7,873 nucleotides of DNA from Bacteroidetes bacterium CG2_30_32_10 (lineage in GTDB: Bacteria > Bacteroidota > Bacteroidia > Bacteroidales > CG2-30-32-10), in assembly GCA_001872995.1 (NCBI GenBank), contig MNXO01000006.1, positions 1 to 7,873 on the forward strand, written 5' to 3'. The first letter of the stretch is position 1. Each line of letters begins with the position of its first letter. This document shows, piece by piece, positions 1 through 5,472 of this stretch. Position numbers and translations under genes: made by a program. The notes beneath the pieces are model-generated. The model was not told the origin of the DNA. It saw only the letters and a program-made list of their open reading frames with translations, and made no database searches.

Positions 1-2
1 TA

Positions 3-1436
3 GTAGTTGCTATTGCAATTATACTTGGAAGTTGCGGAAGTTCTGATATAGGTGAACTATATGGTGTTCAAAATCGCCCTCAGAACTGGGAACAGCCATT
101 ACCATACGGAATGACATACATTCCTGCCGGATCGTACAATATGGGTCCTGCTGATCAAGATGTACCCTATAATATGATTTCAAAGTCAAGAACAGTTACT
201 GTGGACCCATTTTATATGGATGAAACAGAAATTACAAATAACGAATATCGTCAATTTGTATATTGGGTTAGAGATTCCTTAGCTCACGTTATACTTGGTG
301 TTATTGGTTCTGACCCTGACGCTCACTATATAAAAGCCGACAGAAGAGGAAACCAATTTGACCCTTTAATGAATCCTAGAACCTATGCGCCAGATTTCTT
401 TTTTATTAATTGGAAAACTCCAATCGATTGGAACGGAAAAGATGACCCAGCTAATAAAACAGCCTTAGAAAGCATGTATTTACCTGAACGTGAAAGATTC
501 CATTTCGTTAAAGAATTTGATACCCGTAAACTAATTTACGATTTCTATTGGATTGATTTGAAAAAAGCATCCGAAAAACAAAATAGATATCGTTATGTTC
601 GCGTTCAAGTACCTGGTATGGGAGAATCATACATTATAGATACAACTTATGCCAATGGTGGAGGATACGATAAAAGTATTGGAATTATCGACCGTACCTC
701 ATTTGTGGTTCATGACCAAGTACAAGTTTATCCTGACACATTATGTTGGGTGCATGATTTCACCTATTCTTACAATGATAATATGACTAAAATGTATTTT
801 TGGCATCCAGCTTATGATAATTATCCCGTAGTTGGGGTTAATTGGAAACAAGCAAAAGCCTTTTGCATTTGGAGAACCGATTTGTTAAATGGATATTTAT
901 CACATAATGGAGAAGCCTTTTACAATGATTTTAGATTACCATCAGAAAGTGAATGGGAATGGGCAGCACGCGGCGGTCTTGATTTAAATCCACTTCCTAC
1001 TGGAGGTCCTTATTTAAAAGATATTAAAGGTTGCTATATCGCTAACTTTAAAAACTTACGTGGTAACTATGTAGATGATGGTGCTAACAAAACTTGTATT
1101 GTTGGGCATTATATGCCTAACGATTATGGCTTGTACGATATGGCTGGAAATGTTTCGGAATGGACTAGTAATGCTTATGACGAATCAATGATTGATTTTG
1201 GTCACGATATAAATATGGATTATACCTATAATGCTAAAGAATCAGACCAAGATGTGTTAAAAAGAAAATCTATTAGAGGTGGTTCGTGGAAAGATATCAG
1301 CTATTACTTGCAAGTAAGCTCGAGAAGTTACGAATATCAAGACACTGCAAAGTCTTATATTGGATTCCGTTGCGTACAATCATATTTAGGAAATTCTCAA
1401 AACCCTAATTTAAAATCTTCAAATTATTATCAATAA
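3..1436 (+). CDS. gldK: GldK, T9SS/gliding ring lipoprotein with a sulfatase-modifying-factor-like fold (5' end outside window)
   Basis: Partial at the 5' end: the frame is open from base 3, so the ATG at 111 is internal and the true start lies upstream. The visible 477 residues begin inside a hydrophobic signal segment ending in a lipobox (Leu-Gly-Ser-Cys, Cys codon 33-35), so the mature protein should be a lipidated outer-membrane lipoprotein. The rest is an FGE-sulfatase/SUMF1-like domain, with motifs (counted from the first visible codon) GVNWKQAKAFCIW at 278-290, RLPSESEWEWAARGG at 311-325, YDMAGNVSEW at 378-387, RGGSW at 425-429 and IGFRCV at 453-458. A long stretch of about 180 residues separates the N-terminal MTYIPAGSYNMG part from the rest. 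GldK, like PorK, builds the periplasmic ring with GldN. The paralogue GldJ has the same fold, but gldL directly downstream identifies GldK. The paired active-site cysteines of true formylglycine-generating enzymes are absent, so a structural role is inferred. Confidence 0.95.
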   Translation, partial: VVAIAIILGSCGSSDIGELYGVQNRPQNWEQPLPYGMTYIPAGSYNMGPADQDVPYNMISKSRTVTVDPFYMDETEITNNEYRQFVYWVRDSLAHVILGVIGSDPDAHYIKADRRGNQFDPLMNPRTYAPDFFFINWKTPIDWNGKDDPANKTALESMYLPERERFHFVKEFDTRKLIYDFYWIDLKKASEKQNRYRYVRVQVPGMGESYIIDTTYANGGGYDKSIGIIDRTSFVVHDQVQVYPDTLCWVHDFTYSYNDNMTKMYFWHPAYDNYPVVGVNWKQAKAFCIWRTDLLNGYLSHNGEAFYNDFRLPSESEWEWAARGGLDLNPLPTGGPYLKDIKGCYIANFKNLRGNYVDDGANKTCIVGHYMPNDYGLYDMAGNVSEWTSNAYDESMIDFGHDINMDYTYNAKESDQDVLKRKSIRGGSWKDISYYLQVSSRSYEYQDTAKSYIGFRCVQSYLGNSQNPNLKSSNYYQ

Positions 1437-1519
1437 AATATTTTTTCTATTAGTTTCAATAATAAATATTACTTTTATCCAATTTTAATAAACATAATAA
1501 AAACTAAAATTTCATCAAT

Positions 1520-2713
1520 ATGAAAATGTCGCAATTTGTTCAAGGTAAAAAGTTTAAAAACTTTATGACTAAGCTTTACGGATGGGGTGCTTCTGTTGTT
1601 ATACTTGGAGCCTTATTTAAAATAGAGCACTTTAAAGGAGCAAGTATCATGTTGATGGCTGGTTTAGGAACAGAAGCGCTTATTTTCTTTTTCTCAGCTT
1701 TTGAACCACCTCACGTTGAACCAGACTGGACTTTAGTATATCCTGAATTAGCAGGTATGGCTGGTGAAGATTTTATGATAGAAAACCAATCTCATTCAAG
1801 AGATAAAAGAGGAGATGCAGTATCTCAAGAACTTGATAAAATGCTAGCTGAAGCTAAAATTGGTCCCGAATTGATTGATAGTTTAGGAAAAAGTTTCCAC
1901 TCTTTAAGCGAAAATACTTCAAAATTATCCGATATTACTAATGCTACCGTTGCTACAAACGAATATGTTGATAACGTAAAACAAGCTTCTAAATCGGTAG
2001 ACCAATTGTCAAATACTTACCAAAAAACAGCCCAAGAACTTACTAAAGAAATTTCTGTTTCAGAAAATTATTATAACAATTTAAAATCTGCTTCAGATTC
2101 TGCTCAAATTATGTCTTCTTCATTTAATAAAAATGCTGAAACGATTCATAAAACGGTAGATGCAACTGATGGTTTTGTAAACAGTATTAATGCGGCAACT
2201 TCTTCGGTTAATGAACTCAAATTAAGATACCAAAAATCTACTGATTCGCTGACCAAAGCATCTGATGCTATTGACTTTTCAGAGGTAGATAACAAAACCT
2301 TCATTGAACAATTACAAAAAGTGTCTAAAAACCTTTCTGCACTTAATGCAGTTTACGAATTGCAATTACAAGGTTCAAGCGAACAACTTGAAAAAACTAA
2401 TTTAATTCCTACTAGCATCGACCAATTCCTTAAAAGCCTTGATTCTTCTACCGATTTCAATAAAAAATTGAAAGATAATATGGTTGCTTTAAACACTGCT
2501 TATGAACAACAATTAGCTGGTACATCAGGGCAAGTTGAAAAAACAAAAGTTTTACAAGAAGGTATGGCTCGTTTTATTGACAATTTGAAGGTTTCTGCAG
2601 AAAACACTCAAAATTTCCAACAAGAGCTTCATTCATTAACCAAAAACATTACCGCTTTAAACAATGTTTATGGCAATATGCTTAGTGCAATGAATGTTAA
2701 TACTAACAAATAA
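1520..2713 (+). CDS. gldL: GldL, inner-membrane T9SS motor subunit with an extended repetitive cytoplasmic tail
   Basis: Encodes 397 residues. Two membrane helices lie near residues 20-36 and 41-61, followed by the family signature SAFEPP and the DWTLVYPEL segment at 69-77. By eye alignment with F. johnsoniae GldL, Lys34, Glu52 (in TEALIF) and Glu62 match the intramembrane Lys27, Glu49 and Glu59; Glu49 is implicated in proton-driven motor function. GldL forms a pentamer around the paired GldM helices and converts proton flow into movement of GldM. Family members are usually about 215 (F. johnsoniae) to 309 (PorL) residues, so this copy is long. The extra length, from about residue 146, is a Ser/Thr/Asn/Lys-rich, predicted helical repeat region described separately. 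A second in-frame ATG at 1526 is an alternative start that changes only two residues. No Shine-Dalgarno sequence is visible, which is common in Bacteroidota. It lies 83 bases after gldK and 24 before gldM. Confidence 0.95.
   Translation: MKMSQFVQGKKFKNFMTKLYGWGASVVILGALFKIEHFKGASIMLMAGLGTEALIFFFSAFEPPHVEPDWTLVYPELAGMAGEDFMIENQSHSRDKRGDAVSQELDKMLAEAKIGPELIDSLGKSFHSLSENTSKLSDITNATVATNEYVDNVKQASKSVDQLSNTYQKTAQELTKEISVSENYYNNLKSASDSAQIMSSSFNKNAETIHKTVDATDGFVNSINAATSSVNELKLRYQKSTDSLTKASDAIDFSEVDNKTFIEQLQKVSKNLSALNAVYELQLQGSSEQLEKTNLIPTSIDQFLKSLDSSTDFNKKLKDNMVALNTAYEQQLAGTSGQVEKTKVLQEGMARFIDNLKVSAENTQNFQQELHSLTKNITALNNVYGNMLSAMNVNTNK
1955..2701 (+). repeat. Six degenerate coding repeats in the GldL tail with heptad-multiple spacing
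   Basis: Residues 146-394 of GldL contain six copies of a pattern beginning with an aromatic residue, a hydrophobic residue, two polar residues and Leu/Ile/Val. The anchor aromatics are Tyr149, Tyr184, Phe219, Phe261, Phe303 and Phe352, spaced 35, 35, 42, 42 and 49. Each copy has a second aromatic anchor (Tyr167, Phe202, Tyr237, Tyr279, Tyr328, Tyr384), lying 18, 18, 18, 18, 25 and 32 residues after the first. The later copies share an ALN-x2-Tyr core, and copies 4 and 5 also share a Gln-Leu-x-Gly and Glu-Lys-Thr stretch. The repeats are protein-level; the DNA copies have diverged. All spacing differences are multiples of seven, as expected for coiled-coil heptads. The function of the tail is not known to me. 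Confidence 0.8.
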
Positions 2714-2737
2714 CCATTAATTAAATAATTCAACATT

Positions 2738-4348
2738 ATGGCTGGAGCACTATCACCGAGGCAGAAAATGATTAATATGATGTATTTGATATTAACAGGT
2801 ATGCTTGCACTTAATGTGTCAAAAGATATTTTAAATGCCTTTGTAGTTGTTAATAATAGCTTGGTTGTTACTAATAAAAACTTTGATAGCAAGGTTCAAG
2901 ATTCATATTTGATATTTGCAAATGCTTTAAAACAAAATCCAGAAAAAGTAAAAGAATATTACGATAAAGCAATGCTTGTAAAAAAGAATACCGATGAACT
3001 TATTGGTTTTATCAAAGATGCGAAAATAAAGGTAATTATGGAAACCGATAAAATCAGCAAAGATGAAGCATTAAAAGTTGTTGATAGTGTTATTGCCATT
3101 AAAGCCAAAGAAAATTTTGATGACCCAACACGAGTGTTTTGTGGTGTCGCTAGCGAAAATTGTACTGGAGCAATTGCTTCAGAAATAAAAAAACGTATTG
3201 AAGATTACAAGAAAAAAATATATGAAATTTTAGGAAAAGATAAAGATAAAATTAAACTTTCATTAATAACAGATGGCGTTTACTTTGATGCCAATAAAAC
3301 TAAAATAAATTGGGAACAAAATAATTTTCAACACATGGTATTGGTTGCTGCCATTACCAATTTAAATAGAATTATTGGAGAAATAAAAAATGCCGAATTT
3401 GATGCGGTGAACCAATTGTTTTCTTCTGTTAGTAATTTAGATTTTAAATTTGACCAATTAAAAGCAAGAGTAGTTCCTAAAAGCAAAATAGTTACTGTTG
3501 GTGAAAACTACGAAGCTGATTTATTTGTTGCAGCTTGGGATAGCAAACAAACACCAGAAATTTGGATTGGTGATTTTGATACTGTTACCTGGAAACCTAA
3601 AGGACCTGTTCAAAAACTTGAAACTTTTGTGGCAGGTATTGGCAAGTTTATTAGTGGTGGTGGCGTTGGAGACCATATAATAACAGGTGTTATTAAAATA
3701 CCCTCACCTACTCCTGGTGAACAACCTCGTTATTTCCCGTTTAAAGATGAATATAAAGTTATCCCTTCTACTTCTACAGTTTCAAATACAAAAATGAATG
3801 TACTTTATGTTGGATTAGGAAACCCTGTTTCTATTTCTGTTCCTGGCACTGCTTCAGATAAAATTAATGCTTCAATTACAGGTGGAAGTATTGTAAGAAA
3901 AGGAAATGGCAATTTTATTGTTACAGTACCTGGTACTTTACAAGGGAAAACTGTTAAAATAAACGTTTCAGCTACAACTGCAAGCGGAACCACCAAAGGT
4001 GCAGGAAGTTATGAGTTTAGAGTTATGGGTATTCCTAGACCCGAAAGTTATTTAACTACTGCAAAAACTAATGGACCAACTCCTAAAAATTTGCTTATAC
4101 AAGGAGAATTAAAAGCAAGACTGATGGGATTTGTATATGAAGGTGTCGGATTTAATATTATATCCTATACCGTAATGAGAAGTGGTGATGGGAAAAAAGC
4201 AAATGGGAATGGCTCTAAATTCAATTCTGAAGTTATTAGTTTAATAAATTCTACAAAAAGTGGTGGAATGTTGTTTTTTGACCTCATCAAAGCCTCAGGA
4301 CCTGGCGGTATTCAACAATTATCACCTGTTATCGTAACAATACAATAA
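2738..4348 (+). CDS. gldM: GldM, T9SS motor subunit spanning the inner membrane and periplasm
   Basis: Encodes 536 residues, close to the 513 of F. johnsoniae GldM. The N-terminal PRQKMINMMYL signature leads into one membrane helix at about residues 11-33. Arg8 matches the conserved Arg9 reported to interact with the GldL glutamate in the motor. The remainder is periplasmic and fits the four-domain GldM/PorM layout: a helical D1 (about 36-225) and three beta-rich domains, D2 (about 226-340), D3 (about 341-430) and D4 (about 431-536). These boundaries are estimated by comparison with the family. In the known structures GldM is a dimeric rod that crosses the periplasm and reaches the GldK-GldN ring. 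D1 carries a Cys135/Cys142 pair that could form a disulfide. The ATG at 2738 is chosen because it gives the family N-terminus intact. The gene lies 24 bases after gldL and 22 before gldN, supporting cotranscription. Confidence 0.96.
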   Translation: MAGALSPRQKMINMMYLILTGMLALNVSKDILNAFVVVNNSLVVTNKNFDSKVQDSYLIFANALKQNPEKVKEYYDKAMLVKKNTDELIGFIKDAKIKVIMETDKISKDEALKVVDSVIAIKAKENFDDPTRVFCGVASENCTGAIASEIKKRIEDYKKKIYEILGKDKDKIKLSLITDGVYFDANKTKINWEQNNFQHMVLVAAITNLNRIIGEIKNAEFDAVNQLFSSVSNLDFKFDQLKARVVPKSKIVTVGENYEADLFVAAWDSKQTPEIWIGDFDTVTWKPKGPVQKLETFVAGIGKFISGGGVGDHIITGVIKIPSPTPGEQPRYFPFKDEYKVIPSTSTVSNTKMNVLYVGLGNPVSISVPGTASDKINASITGGSIVRKGNGNFIVTVPGTLQGKTVKINVSATTASGTTKGAGSYEFRVMGIPRPESYLTTAKTNGPTPKNLLIQGELKARLMGFVYEGVGFNIISYTVMRSGDGKKANGNGSKFNSEVISLINSTKSGGMLFFDLIKASGPGGIQQLSPVIVTIQ

Positions 4349-4354
4349 ATTTAA

Positions 4355-4362
4355 TAAAGGAG
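4355..4362 (+). promoter_or_regulatory. Strong Shine-Dalgarno sequence for gldN
   Basis: TAAAGGAG lies 8 bases before the ATG at 4371 and matches the anti-Shine-Dalgarno core well. No comparable purine-rich site precedes gldL, gldM, recG or the Rieske gene, so gldN is the exception here. It fixes the gldN start and may raise gldN translation relative to its operon partners, which is inference. Confidence 0.75.
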
Positions 4363-4370
4363 AAAAAATT

Positions 4371-5366
4371 ATGAAAAAAATTATTTTAATCTGCGTTGCA
4401 TTCATAGCATTGAATCTTTGTGCTTATGCTTCAAAAATGCCTCCTGATACTATTAAAATTACTCAAGGAAATACTCCAAATAATGAAAACGATACTACGC
4501 TTATTTTAGATGCACCAAATCCACCTATGAATAATGTATGGAAAAAAATAAATAATCCTAATGCAAAGATCGTTCCTTATACTTATATAAATGAGGAAAA
4601 CGTAATGTGGTCTAAAAGAATTTGGCGTGAAATAGACCTTAGACAAAAAATGAATCAAAGCTTATATTATCCTTTAGTTCCTGTAAGAGATAGAAAATCC
4701 TTTGCTCAAGTAATAATAGATGCTGTAACCAAAGGATATGTGCTTGGAAAAGGCGAAGGTAAAAGCGACACCATCTTCTTAACTGCTTATGAAACAGAAG
4801 ATATGAAAAGAATTTATAACAAAAAAATGGTAGGCAATCTTTTTGCTTCAGCATGGGATTCATTACCAACCGATACAAACGGAGATGGAGTTACTGATAT
4901 TTATTCTAGATTTAAAAACGAATCAAGTATAGGAGATATTGTTAAGATTCGTATAACAGAACAATGGTTTTTTGATAAAGAACGTTCCGTAATGGATGTT
5001 AGAACTATTGCAATATGCTTATTAATGGACGAATACAAATATTTACCAGGACCTGGCGGTTCCTTTATTAAAGTATGGTTTGCTACTAAAGAATTGTTTT
5101 GGATTTATTTTCCTGAAGCGAGACCTTTATTCTCTCAAGCAGAATGCTATAATACAAAAAATGATGGTGCTCGGTTATCTTTTGATGACATTTTCTGGAA
5201 ACGATTATTCAATGGGTATATTGTAAAAGTGGAAAACGTATATGATAGACCTATCAGCGATATGGGGCAAGATAAAGGTTATCTAAAAGGTTTGGATGCT
5301 TTGCTTGAAGGAGAGAAAATTAAAAATGAAATGATTGAATTTGAACATAATCTCTGGGAATATTAA
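4371..5366 (+). CDS. gldN: GldN, periplasmic T9SS ring protein
   Basis: Encodes 331 residues. The N-terminus is a classical Sec signal peptide (MKK, hydrophobic core at 4-17, probable type I cleavage after Ala-Tyr-Ala at 18-20), so the mature protein is periplasmic. Family-type blocks include VMWSKRIWREIDLRQKMN (78-95), the YYPLVPV segment after it, and a C-terminal half with ITEQWFFDKERSVMDVR (195-211), where GldN/PorN proteins are typically conserved. GldN binds GldK to form the ring under the outer membrane that transmits motor action to the translocon. It is the last gene of the cluster, with a hairpin terminator 12 bases after the stop. An acidic loop at 168-176 (DTNGDGVTD) resembles a calcium-binding DxNxDGxxD loop. 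The start is well supported by the Shine-Dalgarno sequence and the signal peptide. Confidence 0.95.
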   Translation: MKKIILICVAFIALNLCAYASKMPPDTIKITQGNTPNNENDTTLILDAPNPPMNNVWKKINNPNAKIVPYTYINEENVMWSKRIWREIDLRQKMNQSLYYPLVPVRDRKSFAQVIIDAVTKGYVLGKGEGKSDTIFLTAYETEDMKRIYNKKMVGNLFASAWDSLPTDTNGDGVTDIYSRFKNESSIGDIVKIRITEQWFFDKERSVMDVRTIAICLLMDEYKYLPGPGGSFIKVWFATKELFWIYFPEARPLFSQAECYNTKNDGARLSFDDIFWKRLFNGYIVKVENVYDRPISDMGQDKGYLKGLDALLEGEKIKNEMIEFEHNLWEY

Positions 5367-5378
5367 ACGTATTAATAA

Positions 5379-5412
5379 AAAATCCCTTTGAAAAAAGGGA
5401 TTTTCTTTTTTA
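5379..5412 (+). terminator. Intrinsic terminator after gldN
   Basis: An 11-base-pair perfect stem (5379-5389 with 5394-5404) is closed by a GAAA tetraloop and contains three central C-G pairs. It is followed by a T-rich tail (CTTTTTTAT). An A-run also precedes the stem, so it could act weakly on the opposite strand too. It should end the gldKLMN transcript. Confidence 0.9.
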
Positions 5413-5413
5413 T

Positions 5414-5448
5414 AGAAAGCAAGTTAAATAATTAACTTGTTTTTTTTT
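5414..5448 (+). terminator. Second hairpin with T-run (backup terminator or recG operator)
   Basis: A perfect palindrome with 8-base arms CAAGTTAA / TTAACTTG (5420-5427 and 5432-5439) surrounds an ATAA loop. Counting G-U pairs, the stem extends outward to 5414/5445. It runs straight into nine T residues (5440-5448), so it looks like a second, AT-rich intrinsic terminator in tandem with the first. It also lies directly upstream of a -7 box, so a DNA operator is an equal possibility. Confidence 0.55.
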
Positions 5449-5455
5449 ATATTTG
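5448..5455 (+). promoter_or_regulatory. Bacteroidota-type -7 promoter box for recG
   Basis: TATATTTG matches the TAnnTTTG -7 consensus used by the primary sigma factor of Bacteroidota. It would place the transcript start around 5460, giving a leader of about 10-15 bases before the ATG at 5473. No clear TTG is seen at the -33 position, which falls inside the upstream palindrome. Location between a terminator and a new gene supports the call. Confidence 0.5.
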
Positions 5456-5472
5456 CATTTGATATTATAATA

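Noticed and set aside
111..113. ATG as the start of gldK.
   Set aside because: The same frame is open upstream to the window edge and encodes a lipobox and the GldK-type N-terminus, so this Met is internal.
1432..1450. AAAATATTTT palindrome followed by T residues just after gldK, as a possible terminator.
   Set aside because: The stem has no G-C pair and would be unstable; the downstream genes belong to the same system, so cotranscription is more likely.
2668..2892. Reverse-strand open frame across the gldL-gldM junction (74 codons); similar ones at 3805-3996, 4639-4878, 5683-5925 and 6868-7110.
   Set aside because: They lie antisense inside well-supported genes, have no recognisable domain or start signal, and are shadows of coding sequence.
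3498..3680. Overlapping forward open frame inside gldM (60 codons).
   Set aside because: It is an out-of-frame shadow within a conserved part of gldM, with no ribosome binding site.
4363..4384. Direct repeat of AAAAAATTAT on both sides of the gldN start codon.
   Set aside because: It follows from the Lys-Lys-Ile signal peptide codons and A-rich leader; no mobile element or slippage signature accompanies it.
5437..5472. TTG-initiated N-terminal extension of recG (12 residues).
   Set aside because: It would encode a Phe/Ile-rich run from the T-tract and -7 box, lies upstream of the likely transcript start, and is not needed for a full-length RecG; ATG 5473 is preferred.
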